A stretch of DNA of 56,678 nt, taken from Anaerolineales bacterium (GTDB lineage Bacteria; Chloroflexota; Anaerolineae; Anaerolineales; E44-bin32). The position numbers were made by a program, and so were the translations under genes. Of the stretch, positions 16,996 to 26,073 are shown piece after piece (within the stretch, counting starts at the first letter, position 1; each line of letters opens with the position of its first letter). The stretch spans positions 1-56,678 of the forward strand of contig SOIH01000118.1 of the NCBI GenBank assembly GCA_004376895.1. The letters are read 5' to 3'. The notes under the pieces were generated by a model, which was not told the DNA's origin, made no database searches, and was given only the letters and a program-made list of their open reading frames with translations.

Positions 16996-18125
16996 CGACC
17001 AAGCCTTCATTATTTGCTCAATACCGTGGTGGAGCACGGTTCCGTCTGCGGATGGAACCCCGCATGAAGCAACCGGGGTGGCTGGGATTAATCGTTTCGC
17101 TTGGTGCTGTAACCTTTGCATTGATTCTTGGCGGTATTGTGTTAATGCTCGTGGGAGGAGATCCCATCCGTGCCTATGCCTTCATGGCCAAGGCTGCCTT
17201 TGGTGGTATTGGCGTGTTCTCAGACACTTTGGTAAAAGCTACTCCGCTCATTCTCGTCAGTTTGGCGGCGGTTGTCGCTTTCAGGATGCGCCTGTGGAAT
17301 ATTGGCGCTGAAGGTCAATTCTACTTGGGTGCTTTCGGGGCAAGTTTAGTCGTGCTTACACCACTTCTTCCACCAGAGACTTCGCCATGGATAATGATCC
17401 CGGCGATGATGGTCATCGGTGCGCTCGCGGGCGCTTTATGGGGATTTATCCCTGGCTATTTGAAAGCGAAATACAACGTCAATGAAATCATATCGACGCT
17501 AATGATGAACTACATCGCTGTGGCGTGGAATAACTATTTCATCTTCGGTGTATGGTCCGAAGGTGGATTCCAGATGAGCCATCAGTTTCCCAAAACGGCC
17601 TGGCTGCCGCGACTGACGGATTACGCAGCCCAGGTGCCAACGTTTCGAGGGCTTACCATCCATCTAGGATTCGTCATAGCCTTGATTACCGCTGGGGTGG
17701 TGTGGTGGATCCTGTACCGCAGCCGGTGGGGGTATGAGATTCGCTTGATCGGAGACAACCCGCGCGCCGCTCGCTACGCGGGAATCAACATTGTGAGGAA
17801 CACGATCTTGGTGATGATGCTTTCAGGTGCATTGGCGGGGTTGGGCGGCATGTTGGAGATCTCTGGAGTTGTACACCGCCTTCAGGGGGCGATCTCCTCC
17901 GGCTACGGCTTCACGGGGATCATCATCGCCTGGCTGGCGAAACTCAACCCTATTTTGGTCGTTCCGATTTCGATTCTCTTCGGTGGACTGCTCCTGGCTG
18001 GCAGGGAGATCCAACCATCAGGTATTCCAACGCTCATCCAGGGGATCATCCTGGTCTGTCTGATTGGAAGTGATTTTTTGTTCCGCAATCGGATAAGGCT
18101 TGTACAAATCGGGCAGGAGGCGTAA
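16992..18125 (+). CDS. ABC transporter permease, nucleoside type (first subunit)
   Basis: A 377-residue polytopic membrane protein of the BPD_transp_2/NupP-like family with about nine to ten membrane spans and the family stretch LRMRLWNIGAEGQF-like FRMRLWNIGAEGQF near residue 97. It forms half of the membrane channel. The ATG overlaps the ATPase stop codon (ATGA) and the stop lies two bases before the next permease, so expression is coupled. Confidence 0.9.
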   Translation: MTTKPSLFAQYRGGARFRLRMEPRMKQPGWLGLIVSLGAVTFALILGGIVLMLVGGDPIRAYAFMAKAAFGGIGVFSDTLVKATPLILVSLAAVVAFRMRLWNIGAEGQFYLGAFGASLVVLTPLLPPETSPWIMIPAMMVIGALAGALWGFIPGYLKAKYNVNEIISTLMMNYIAVAWNNYFIFGVWSEGGFQMSHQFPKTAWLPRLTDYAAQVPTFRGLTIHLGFVIALITAGVVWWILYRSRWGYEIRLIGDNPRAARYAGINIVRNTILVMMLSGALAGLGGMLEISGVVHRLQGAISSGYGFTGIIIAWLAKLNPILVVPISILFGGLLLAGREIQPSGIPTLIQGIILVCLIGSDFLFRNRIRLVQIGQEA

Positions 18126-18127
18126 AC

Positions 18128-19096
18128 ATGGATCCAATCATCATCCTGCAAGCTGGCGTCGCCTCCGGAACGGTTCTTCTATTCGCTACCATCGGGGAGC
18201 TCTTCACCGAGAGGTCTGGGATATTGAATCTTGGCCTTGAGGGGATGATGCTCATCGGCGCCATGAGCGCTTATAAAACAGCCTTGGCGACAGGTGATCC
18301 CTGGCTTGGAATGTTCGTCGGGATGCTTTTCGCAGGCCTGCTGAGCCAGGTCCATGCACTAATCACGATCCAGTTCCAGGCTGACCAGGTTGTAAGCGGC
18401 CTGGCCCTGACCTTCCTCGGAACAGGCCTGAGCCTGGTTTTCGGCGAGGGGTTAAGCAAGGCTGGGGCGGTTGCCCTTTTACCCTCGTTTAGCATCCCAG
18501 GTCTGGTGAGCATTCCTTTTGTTGGCCCTATCATGTTTGAAAACCAAAGCGTGATGGTTTATCTGGGGTATCTGCTGGTTCCTCTCGCCTGGTATTACAT
18601 CAACCGCACACGGCCGGGGCTGCATCTGCGAGCGATTGGTGAGTATCCGGCAGCCGCGGATGCCTTGGGTATCAACGTAAACCGCTTGCGCTATTTCTAT
18701 GTATTGGTCGGCGGGATGCTCGCAGGTGTTGCCGGGGCGACGATCAGCCTGGCTGTTTCTCCGGGGTGGTTCAGCCATCTCACCACGTCCGGCCAGGGGT
18801 GGATCGCCATCGGGTTGGTGATTTTTGCACAGTGGGATCCGATTCGCGCAGCCGGAGGATCTTACGCTTTCGGCGCTCTCCGTCGAATGATCCTTGATAT
18901 CCAGGGACCGTTGAAGATTTTCGGCCTTCGGAATCCCTTCTATTACAACCCTTATTGGGGATTTTTCCTGCAGATGCTGCCCTATGCATTTACCATCGTC
19001 GTCCTCGTGATTGGCTCACGCGAGGCGATCCGCAAGCGCATGGGCGCTCCTGCAGCGCTGGCCTTGCCATATATCCGCGGTGAACGAGGGCTGTAG
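18128..19096 (+). CDS. ABC transporter permease, nucleoside type (second subunit)
   Basis: A 322-residue polytopic protein of the NupQ-like BPD_transp_2 family. The N-terminal GELFTERSGILNLGLEGMML motif is diagnostic of this second permease. It pairs with the preceding subunit. GGAGG sits just upstream of the ATG at 18128. The next gene, the threonine-synthase-like protein, begins immediately at 19097, so the transporter and PLP-enzyme genes are probably one transcript. Confidence 0.92.
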   Translation: MDPIIILQAGVASGTVLLFATIGELFTERSGILNLGLEGMMLIGAMSAYKTALATGDPWLGMFVGMLFAGLLSQVHALITIQFQADQVVSGLALTFLGTGLSLVFGEGLSKAGAVALLPSFSIPGLVSIPFVGPIMFENQSVMVYLGYLLVPLAWYYINRTRPGLHLRAIGEYPAAADALGINVNRLRYFYVLVGGMLAGVAGATISLAVSPGWFSHLTTSGQGWIAIGLVIFAQWDPIRAAGGSYAFGALRRMILDIQGPLKIFGLRNPFYYNPYWGFFLQMLPYAFTIVVLVIGSREAIRKRMGAPAALALPYIRGERGL

Positions 19097-20377
19097 ATGG
19101 CGGACTTTACAGGCTATCGCTGTTCCATCTGTGGTCAGGAGTTCAGGCCAGACGATATTCAATATACCTGCCCGCATGACGGCGGGAATCTAGACGTGAT
19201 CCTGGATTACGATAGGATTCGTCGCGATGTCTCACCCGGTGACATCAGACATTCGCCGGAATCTTCCATCTGGCGATATTTGCCACTCCTCCCGGTACAA
19301 GACCCAGGGCATCTAGGGACTCCGTTGAGGGCAGTGGGTTGGACGCCGCTCTTTGATTTGCAGCCGATCGCTGGGAAATTAGGTCTTGGGAAACTCTGGT
19401 TGAAGGATGATGGGCGAAACCCCACCGCTTCTTTTAAAGACCGCGCCAGCGCCGTCGCCGTTGCCCGTGCGCAGGAGATCGGTGTGGATGTAATCGTTAC
19501 AGCTTCAACCGGCAACGCCGGCGCGGCGCTGGCAGGCATGGCGGGAGCGGCAAAGATGCCCGCCGTTATACTCGCCCCGAAGACGGCTCCACCGGCAAAG
19601 ATCGCGCAGCTCCTGATCTTCGGTGCACGTGTGGTCCTCGTCGAAGGCACCTATGATGATGCCTTTGATCTCACCATTCAGGCGGCGGAGCGCTTCGGCT
19701 GGTATTGCCGAAATACGGGTTTCAACCCGTTCACGGCCGAGGGAAAGAAGACCGCAGCTTTCGAAATTTGTGAGCAATTATCGATTGAAAGCGATGAAAA
19801 GAGCTCCAGAAAGGCGCGATGGCCCACGCCGGATGCTGTTTTCGTATCCGTTGGTGATGGGAACATCATCTCCGGTCTGCATAAAGGATTTAAGGATTTG
19901 TATGAATTGGGTTGGATAGACAAGATCCCGCGGCTTTATGGGATCCAATCTGAAGGATCGGCCGCGATTTATAACGCCTTCCAGGCTGGCTCGGAGGATA
20001 TCCAACCGGTGAGTGCAACTACCCTGGCGGATAGCATCTCGGTGGACTTGCCACGGGATGGTCTACGCGCCTTGCGAGCCGCAACGGAAACCGGCGGAGC
20101 TTACGTAGCAGTTCCAGATTCCGCCATTTTAGATGCGATTGCAGAGCTTGGTCGAGATGCGGCTGTATTCGCCGAACCCGCAGGAGCGGCTGCATATGCC
20201 GGGCTGTTAACCGCAGTTGAGAAGAAGCTCCTTGCAGAGGGAGACCGTGTCGTTGTGCTGAATACCGGCAATGGGTTGAAAGACGTGGCCCGGGCGATGG
20301 ATGCCGCCGGTGAGCCGCTTGTAATTGAACCGACACTCGAAGCACTCCAAAGTGCTTTGGATGCCGGGGTGAAGTAG
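19097..20377 (+). CDS. thrC: Threonine synthase-like PLP enzyme with N-terminal zinc ribbon
   Basis: A 426-residue fold-type II PLP enzyme. Cys9, Cys12 and Cys25 form a short zinc-ribbon-like head, as in many class of threonine synthases. The PLP lysine is Lys114 in [11 protein letters not shown], followed by [10 protein letters not shown] (phosphate and substrate binding) and NTGNGLKD near the C-terminus. By family it turns O-phosphohomoserine into threonine. In this location, inside a purine island and 12 residues of linker from a transporter operon, a beta- or alpha,beta-elimination on a diamino or ureido acid is an alternative; fold-type II enzymes include diaminopropionate ammonia-lyase. 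The start is the ATG right after the permease stop codon. Confidence 0.8.
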   Translation: MADFTGYRCSICGQEFRPDDIQYTCPHDGGNLDVILDYDRIRRDVSPGDIRHSPESSIWRYLPLLPVQDPGHLGTPLRAVGWTPLFDLQPIAGKLGLGKLWLKDDGRNPTASFKDRASAVAVARAQEIGVDVIVTASTGNAGAALAGMAGAAKMPAVILAPKTAPPAKIAQLLIFGARVVLVEGTYDDAFDLTIQAAERFGWYCRNTGFNPFTAEGKKTAAFEICEQLSIESDEKSSRKARWPTPDAVFVSVGDGNIISGLHKGFKDLYELGWIDKIPRLYGIQSEGSAAIYNAFQAGSEDIQPVSATTLADSISVDLPRDGLRALRAATETGGAYVAVPDSAILDAIAELGRDAAVFAEPAGAAAYAGLLTAVEKKLLAEGDRVVVLNTGNGLKDVARAMDAAGEPLVIEPTLEALQSALDAGVK

Positions 20378-20397
20378 AACGGCGGAGGATGAAGAGT

Positions 20398-21363
20398 ATG
20401 ACGGAATCCGAGATCAACTTCTCTGTCGCAGTGCCAGTCTATAACGAAATCGAGTCGCTTCCGGAACTCTACAATCGGGTGAAGGCGGTATTGGATGACC
20501 TCGGTGAGCCATGGGAGCTTATTCTCATCGATGACGGATCGACGGATGGCTCCTCGGAGTGGATCGAAGCGATAAGCAAAGAAGATCCGCGTGTGAAACC
20601 GTTGATTTTCGCCCGGAATTTTGGGCATCAAATCGCCGTGACCGCGGGGATGGACTTCAGCCAGGGCCGCGCCGTGATCATCATGGATTCTGATTTGCAG
20701 GACCCGCCTGAGGTCATCTCCGATTTGATTGAGAAATGGCGCGAGGGCTATGAAATTGTGTACGCCGTGCGCACGGAGCGTGAGGGCGAAACCTGGTTTA
20801 AGAAATCAACAGCAGCCTTGTTTTACCGCTTGATCAACCGCATCACCGATGTTGAGATCCCGCTGGATACCGGGGATTTCCGGCTGATGGACCGGCAGGC
20901 TGTCGATGCGCTGACTCAAATGGGTGAGAGGCATCGCTTCCCTAGAGCCATGGCTGCGTGGGTTGGCTTCCGCCAGACCGGTGTGCCGTATAAACGCGCT
21001 GTGAGATTCGCTGGAGAGACGAAATATCCGTTTCGCAAAATGCTGCGGCTGGCGCTCAATGCCATCACAGGTTTTTCCTACTTTCCGCTCCAGATCGCGA
21101 CATACTTGGGCTTTTTCGCCGCGGGGGTGAGTATTGTCGCCATACCCATTGTGATTGCGTTTAGACTGGTTGGAAACCAGGCGTTTTTTGGCCAGGCAAC
21201 AACCTTGATCGCGGTATTATTTCTTGGAGGCGTACAGTTAATATCTCTTGGGATCCTCGGCGAATACATCGGTCGGATTTACGATGAAGCTAAAGGCCGA
21301 CCGCTCTATATCGTGCGGAAACCCATCAGTTTAGAAAACAAAAAATCATCCGAAGGAAGGTAA
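20398..21363 (+). CDS. GT2-family polyprenyl-phosphate glycosyltransferase (GtrB/DPM1-like)
   Basis: A 321-residue inverting glycosyltransferase. The GT-A domain (about residues 5-220) has [14 protein letters not shown], and DSDLQDPPE with the metal-binding acidic motif. Two C-terminal membrane spans (about 230-255 and 265-295) and the ending [20 protein letters not shown] are typical of enzymes that move a sugar from a nucleotide to undecaprenyl phosphate at the inner membrane face. Start: the ATG at 20398 is nine bases from GGAGG, better than the one at 20389. Its job in cell-envelope decoration seems unrelated to the purine genes around it, although it is embedded in the same run. Confidence 0.85.
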   Translation: MTESEINFSVAVPVYNEIESLPELYNRVKAVLDDLGEPWELILIDDGSTDGSSEWIEAISKEDPRVKPLIFARNFGHQIAVTAGMDFSQGRAVIIMDSDLQDPPEVISDLIEKWREGYEIVYAVRTEREGETWFKKSTAALFYRLINRITDVEIPLDTGDFRLMDRQAVDALTQMGERHRFPRAMAAWVGFRQTGVPYKRAVRFAGETKYPFRKMLRLALNAITGFSYFPLQIATYLGFFAAGVSIVAIPIVIAFRLVGNQAFFGQATTLIAVLFLGGVQLISLGILGEYIGRIYDEAKGRPLYIVRKPISLENKKSSEGR

Positions 21364-21374
21364 CACGAAACATC

Positions 21375-22835
21375 ATGATTGATCTCACAATTAATAAAGA
21401 TAGGCTGGAGCAAACCATCGAGAGAATTCGGGAGCGCAATTTCATCATCCCAACTTTTGCGCAGATGAAAGCCCCAAGCATGATCCCTGATTCAATTAAA
21501 GAGAAGCTTCGTTCACTCGAGCTTTGGGATGTGACGCCAGAGAATCTCTTTCGTATTACCTGGAAGAATGAACCCACTCCGAAAGGTGGCGGTTACGGAG
21601 GTGTGAACTATCTGGAGATCCCGAGTTCACTAACCGGTGTGGATGCGCGTATCATCGCCCTGGTTGGAAAATGGATGCCGACGGGATCGCATAAGGTCGG
21701 TGCAGCATTCGGCTGCCTTGTGCCACCACTTGTGACGGGTCAATTCGATCCGACAACTCAGAAAGCAGTCTGGCCCTCGACAGGAAACTATTGTCGGGGA
21801 GGAGCATACGATTCATCCCTGCTGGCTTGTGAGTCGATCGCCATTCTCCCGGAGGGTATGAGCCAAGAACGTTTCGATTGGCTGTCGAATATTGCTGGAG
21901 AGGTCATTAAGACCCCCGGCACGGAGTCCAATGTAAAGGAAATCTTCGATAAATGCTGGGAATTGAGGTCATCAGGTGAAGATTTGATGATCTTCAACCA
22001 ATTCGACGAATTCGGTAACTACCTCTGGCACTATGAAATCACGGGACATGCGATGGAGGAAGTGCTTAAAAAAGAGCTTCGCCAAAATGACAACTACGCT
22101 GGGGTTGTGCTAACCACAGGGTCGGCAGGGACGATCGCCTGCGGGGATTATTTGAAGCAGATCTTCCCGACAAGCAGGATTGCTGCTGGTGAAGCCTGGC
22201 AGTGCCCAACCTTACTCGAGAACGGTTTTGGAGAACATCGCATCGAGGGCATCGGTGATAAACACGTTCCCTGGATCCACAATGTGAAGAACACCGATAT
22301 GGTCATCGCGTTGGACGATAACGTGATTGTCAACCTGGCCCGTCTTTTCAATGAGCCAGCAGGGCATAAGTACCTGGTTGAAAAAGGGGTACCCGAGGCT
22401 TTCATTGAGAACCTGGAGCTGCTTGGCTTTTCCAGCATCGCCAACCTCGCAATGGCGATTAAGTTTGCTAAGTACTATGAGCTGGGCGAAAACGACATCG
22501 TGCTTACAGTCTTTACCGATTCCATGGAACTCTATCAAAGCCGATTGAAGGAGATGCATGAAGAATTTGGTAAATATCAGGAGAAGGAAGCTGCAGCCCA
22601 CTTCGCCCGTGATCTGCATGGGCTAAAAACGGACCACATGCTGGAAACTCGTTATACAGACCGACGCAGGATCCATAACTTGAAATACTACACATGGGTC
22701 GAGCAGCAAGGTCGGACCTACGAGGAAATCATCGCCCAGTGGCACGATCGGGATTATTGGACCTCGATCCAGGCGCTTCTACCAAAGATAGATCAATTGA
22801 TTGTTGAGTTCAACGAGCGTGTTGGATTGATATAA
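21375..22835 (+). CDS. Fold-type II PLP-dependent enzyme of uncertain reaction
   Basis: A 486-residue protein of the cysteine synthase/TrpB-like PLP superfamily. Lys107 in TGSHKVGAAFG is the likely Schiff-base lysine, STGNYCRGGAY is the substrate loop and TTGSAGTIACGDYL the PLP-phosphate loop. It is longer than cysteine synthases, with an N-terminal extension of about 60 residues and a C-terminal tail of about 90. Databases generally carry such proteins as PLP-dependent subunit beta without a reaction. It lies 11 bases after the glycosyltransferase and ends at a strong terminator. In the E. coli purine cluster the equivalent position is filled by diaminopropionate ammonia-lyase (ygeX), so ammonia removal from a purine-derived amino acid is a fair hypothesis. 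Confidence 0.75.
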   Translation: MIDLTINKDRLEQTIERIRERNFIIPTFAQMKAPSMIPDSIKEKLRSLELWDVTPENLFRITWKNEPTPKGGGYGGVNYLEIPSSLTGVDARIIALVGKWMPTGSHKVGAAFGCLVPPLVTGQFDPTTQKAVWPSTGNYCRGGAYDSSLLACESIAILPEGMSQERFDWLSNIAGEVIKTPGTESNVKEIFDKCWELRSSGEDLMIFNQFDEFGNYLWHYEITGHAMEEVLKKELRQNDNYAGVVLTTGSAGTIACGDYLKQIFPTSRIAAGEAWQCPTLLENGFGEHRIEGIGDKHVPWIHNVKNTDMVIALDDNVIVNLARLFNEPAGHKYLVEKGVPEAFIENLELLGFSSIANLAMAIKFAKYYELGENDIVLTVFTDSMELYQSRLKEMHEEFGKYQEKEAAAHFARDLHGLKTDHMLETRYTDRRRIHNLKYYTWVEQQGRTYEEIIAQWHDRDYWTSIQALLPKIDQLIVEFNERVGLI

Positions 22836-22871
22836 AAACGTTTTTTCAAAGGGGACCCTTGTTGTGAAGGA

Positions 22872-22927
22872 AGGCGGATGTCCCATTCCATCGTCAGAAC
22901 GGAGTGTGGAACATCCGCCTGTTTTTT
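22872..22927 (+). terminator. Strong rho-independent terminator ending the transporter/PLP run
   Basis: A 10-bp perfect stem AGGCGGATGT (22872-22881) / ACATCCGCCT (22911-22920), with an inner CATTCC/GGAGTG stem, is followed by G and six T residues (22922-22927). Confidence 0.85.
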
Positions 22928-22965
22928 CTCGGGCATAATTGGTTGTGACCTTTACTTGGTATCCT

Positions 22966-22982
22966 GGAGACAGCCTGTCTCC
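22966..22982. promoter_or_regulatory. 17-bp perfect palindrome, candidate operator
   Basis: GGAGACAG-C-CTGTCTCC lies in the short space between the terminator and the next gene, about 24 bases before the ATG at 23006. Its size and place suit a regulator site; no regulator can be assigned. Confidence 0.4.
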
Positions 22983-22996
22983 TTACCTAACCTATA

Positions 22997-23506
22997 TTGG
23001 GCGAGATGGAAGAAATATATCCAGAAGATCTCATCCTGGTAGCGGTAATGAAGAACCCGCGTGATCTGGAGATCGCCAGAGTCTTGGGTTGGTACCGTAT
23101 CCCGGTTCAAACCTCACCGAAAACTGTCCGGGTCGATTGGATCGCCTTCTTTCTCACCTCGGCCTTCGGCGAGGAGAGATGGTCTGTGCGATACATCGCG
23201 AAGGTCCTGGGGCATGAGTTGTTAACGAGAGGGGAACTTCTACGGGAAGAAAGTGATCATCCCAAGGCAAATGAGCCATACTTCAAGATATTATTGGGTC
23301 CGCTGCTCGAACTGCCTAGACCAATCCCGGCGGAAAAATGGCGTCGTTTTACATTCCTTTACACGACAGGAGAGCGCTTGACGCAGGCGAATGATGTTCG
23401 TGATTTGCGAGTTCCCCCATCCGATGAGCGTGATCGTTTGTGGAAGCTCATCCGGGAGCGATTGGATAGTGATGATGGTTTCTCCGCATCGACTGTGCAA
23501 GGTTAG
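22997..23506 (+). CDS. Conserved-looking protein of unknown function
   Basis: A soluble protein of 169 residues from a TTG at 22997, or 166 from the ATG at 23006. No signal peptide or membrane span is seen. The N-terminus ILVAVMKNPRDLEIARVLGWYRIPV and a following DWIAFFLTSAFGEERWSVRYIAKV give an alpha/beta impression, and the C-terminal third is charged with a run ending in PPSDERDRLWKLIRERL. I recognise no domain. It stands alone between a terminator and hydantoinase, with its own upstream palindrome. Codon use is like its neighbours, so it is probably a real gene. Confidence 0.65.
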   Translation: MGEMEEIYPEDLILVAVMKNPRDLEIARVLGWYRIPVQTSPKTVRVDWIAFFLTSAFGEERWSVRYIAKVLGHELLTRGELLREESDHPKANEPYFKILLGPLLELPRPIPAEKWRRFTFLYTTGERLTQANDVRDLRVPPSDERDRLWKLIRERLDSDDGFSASTVQG

Positions 23507-23580
23507 GATGAAAAATAAAGTAACTCATTTGGGATGTATGAAACCTTGATTCATTCCCCCAGGAACAGAGAGGAAGAGGA

Positions 23581-25002
23581 ATGACGGCGATAATCATACG
23601 GTCTGGAACGCTGGTCACCGCCAGCGAAGTAATTCGAGCGGATTTGCTCATCCGCGATGAACGGATCGCAGCAATCGGAGAAGACATCGTCGCAGATGAT
23701 GCCGAAATCATCGACGCAGAGGGAAAGCTCGTTTTACCCGGTGGTGTCGACCCACACACGCATCTCGACCTGCCGATGTTCAATACGGTTTCCTCCGATG
23801 ATCACTACACAGGGCATAAGGCGGCCGCATTCGGCGGGACGACGACCGTGCTGGATTTTGTGCCGCAAGATCAGCCTACGCTGAGGCAGGCAATCGAACA
23901 TTGGCACCTCAAAGCGGATGAGAAGGCGGCGATTGATTTCGGCTTCCATATGAACATCACCAGCCTGGATGATGATGTCATGGCAGAAATCCCTGCGCTA
24001 CTCGACGAAGGGATTACGACAATAAAGGTGTTCACGGCCTATAACGGGCGCCTCAGACTCCAAGATGGAGAGATCTTCCGGGTTATGCGGCTGGGGGCAG
24101 AGCATGGCATGCTCACGATGTTGCATGCTGAGAATGGGGATGTGGTCGAGATCCTGACCAGTGAGGCGCTTGCGGCAGGGCACACCTCGCCTGAATGGCA
24201 CGCGCTCACCCGACCGTCTTGGGGCGCCGTTGAATCGGTCTTGCGGGGGATCGCGCTGGCAGAGCAAGCCGGATCGCCTCTCTATATCGTTCATGTCAAT
24301 ACAGCTGGTGGACTGGATCAGATTCGCTATGCGCGCCAACGCGGCTTACCGGTGATGGGGGAGACCTGCCCGCAGTATCTTTTCTTCACGATTGAGAATC
24401 TGCGAGGAGATGATGGCGCGAAATGGATTTGCTCGCCGCCGATGCGGACAGAGCAGGATAACGAAGCGCTATGGCAGGGGCTTGCGGATGGCGGATTCCA
24501 AACCATCGGGACGGATCATTGTCCTTTCTTCTATGATGGGACCAAACCAATTGAGTACGAGGGGAAGAGCGTTAAGATCCCCGGGAAGGAACTGGGCGCA
24601 AGTGACTTCACAAAAATCCCGAATGGACTTCCCGGTGTTGGGGATCGGATGCCGATCCTTTGGTCATATGGAGTCGGACAAGGGAGGATCACTCCCAACC
24701 AGTTCGTCGCGTTAACAAGCACGAACGCAGCGAAGATCTTCGGGCTGTATCCGCAGAAGGGCGCACTATTGCCTGGATCGGATGCTGACATCGTGATCTG
24801 GGACCCGGCGCGTGAAATAACCTACGGTGTGGAATTCGCCCGGCATCGTACGGATTACAATCTCTACGAAGGATGGCAATTGAAGGGGTACCCGGAGAAG
24901 GTGTTCCTGCGTGGGCATCTAATCGTAGATGAAGGCAAGTGGCAGGGTAAGGCTGGGATGGGGCATTTTCTCCATCGCCGTCCGGGCGGCGAGATTCTAT
25001 AA
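23581..25002 (+). CDS. hydA: Dihydropyrimidinase / D-hydantoinase
   Basis: A 473-residue cyclic amidohydrolase that opens dihydropyrimidine or hydantoin rings to N-carbamoyl amino acids. The binuclear metal site is visible: His59 and His61 in VDPHTHLD, the bridging carboxylated Lys149 in TTIKVFTAY, then HAEN, VHVNTAG and GTDHCPF with the final Asp. Length and motif order are typical. GAGAGGAAGAGG precedes the ATG. In the E. coli urate-responsive cluster a hydantoinase (hyuA/ygeZ) has the same company. Together with the DPD-like enzyme at 35191 it could also form the first two steps of reductive uracil degradation. Confidence 0.92.
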   Translation: MTAIIIRSGTLVTASEVIRADLLIRDERIAAIGEDIVADDAEIIDAEGKLVLPGGVDPHTHLDLPMFNTVSSDDHYTGHKAAAFGGTTTVLDFVPQDQPTLRQAIEHWHLKADEKAAIDFGFHMNITSLDDDVMAEIPALLDEGITTIKVFTAYNGRLRLQDGEIFRVMRLGAEHGMLTMLHAENGDVVEILTSEALAAGHTSPEWHALTRPSWGAVESVLRGIALAEQAGSPLYIVHVNTAGGLDQIRYARQRGLPVMGETCPQYLFFTIENLRGDDGAKWICSPPMRTEQDNEALWQGLADGGFQTIGTDHCPFFYDGTKPIEYEGKSVKIPGKELGASDFTKIPNGLPGVGDRMPILWSYGVGQGRITPNQFVALTSTNAAKIFGLYPQKGALLPGSDADIVIWDPAREITYGVEFARHRTDYNLYEGWQLKGYPEKVFLRGHLIVDEGKWQGKAGMGHFLHRRPGGEIL

Positions 25003-25007
25003 TGGTC

Positions 25008-25036
25008 TTGAAACGCGTCATCCCCGGTGCTAGAAT
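25008..25036 (+). promoter_or_regulatory. Promoter for the first molybdenum hydroxylase operon
   Basis: TTGAAA (25008-25013) and TAGAAT (25031-25036) are 17 bases apart and predict a start near 25043, leaving about 106 bases of leader. The leader holds a small inverted repeat TCACAG/CTGTGA (25062-25067 and 25075-25080). Confidence 0.6.
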
Positions 25037-25148
25037 CGTTTAACCTCGGATTGGTGGTCGTTCACAGGGTGGATCTGTGACCGGCGTTGAGCAGCCTCGC
25101 TCACCGTAAAGTGCCATCGGATCCTCGACCCTCTCAGTAGAAGCGAAT

Positions 25149-26030
25149 ATGACTCTTTGGAAGAAGTATCTGCAGCCCTCAACCGTCGAAGATGTATTAA
25201 GAGCACTGGATGTGGAACCCGATCGCTCCGCTATCATCGCCGGTGGTACCGATCTTTTGCTCGATCTCCAGCAAGGCCGGCATTCACCGGTTAATACATT
25301 GGTCGATGTAATCCAAATCCCTGAAATGACGGCGATTCAGAAGCAGGATGGTTTTCTTCACATCGGCGCAGCTGTACCGCTTCATGAAATCGTTCTGGAT
25401 GTGAGCGTCCAGAATCACGCTCAAGGACTCGCCGAAGCGTGTGGTCTGATTGGGGGACCCCAGGTCCGTAATGTGGCAACGCTTGGAGGCAATGTTGGAC
25501 ATGCGCTGCCAGCTGGTGACGGGACGATCGCACTCATCAGCGTGCGGGCGGAAGCCCAACTCGCTTCTTCGGAGGGGCGAAGGTGGGCGCCTGTTGAGAT
25601 GCTCTTCGAGGGACCGGGTCGACCGAGCTTCGACCGCTCACGAGAGATCATTGTCGCTTTTCGCTTTCCGCTGCGCGGTGAAGGAGAAGGCTCGGCGTTT
25701 AAGCGGGTCATGCGGCCTCAAGGTGTGGCCATCGCGATATTGAACATGGGGATCTGGCTGCGCCGAGGAAGCAGCGGCAAAGTTGAGGATATTCAAATTG
25801 CTGTTGGACCTGCTGGCCCGCGGCCGCTGCGAGCGCTGAAGGCGGAGGCGGTCTTGCGCGGTCAATCTTTTGAACCTGCAAACAATCAGAGCGCGATTCA
25901 ACAGCTGCTGCAAGAAGTGAAATTGCGAACCAGCCCACACAGATCGACGAAAGCTTATCGGGAACATATCCTGCCGACGCTGTTCACTCGCACGCTAGCG
26001 GAAGCATGGGAACGGGCTGCGAGCAATTAA
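25149..26030 (+). CDS. Xanthine dehydrogenase-family FAD-binding subunit (enzyme 1)
   Basis: A 293-residue FAD subunit (CoxM/XdhB type). The first FAD motif is AGGTDLLLDLQQG (about 32-44), and the second is RNVATLGGNVGHALPAGD (about 108-125), followed by the C-terminal CO-dehydrogenase flavoprotein domain. It carries electrons from the Fe-S clusters to NAD or another acceptor. The next gene supplies the Fe-S and molybdenum domains in one chain, starting 44 bases later, so this pair is a complete hydroxylase. Confidence 0.88.
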   Translation: MTLWKKYLQPSTVEDVLRALDVEPDRSAIIAGGTDLLLDLQQGRHSPVNTLVDVIQIPEMTAIQKQDGFLHIGAAVPLHEIVLDVSVQNHAQGLAEACGLIGGPQVRNVATLGGNVGHALPAGDGTIALISVRAEAQLASSEGRRWAPVEMLFEGPGRPSFDRSREIIVAFRFPLRGEGEGSAFKRVMRPQGVAIAILNMGIWLRRGSSGKVEDIQIAVGPAGPRPLRALKAEAVLRGQSFEPANNQSAIQQLLQEVKLRTSPHRSTKAYREHILPTLFTRTLAEAWERAASN

Positions 26031-26073
26031 GAATGAAACCTAAGTATTGGCCTTGGTCTGAGAGAGTAAAACG

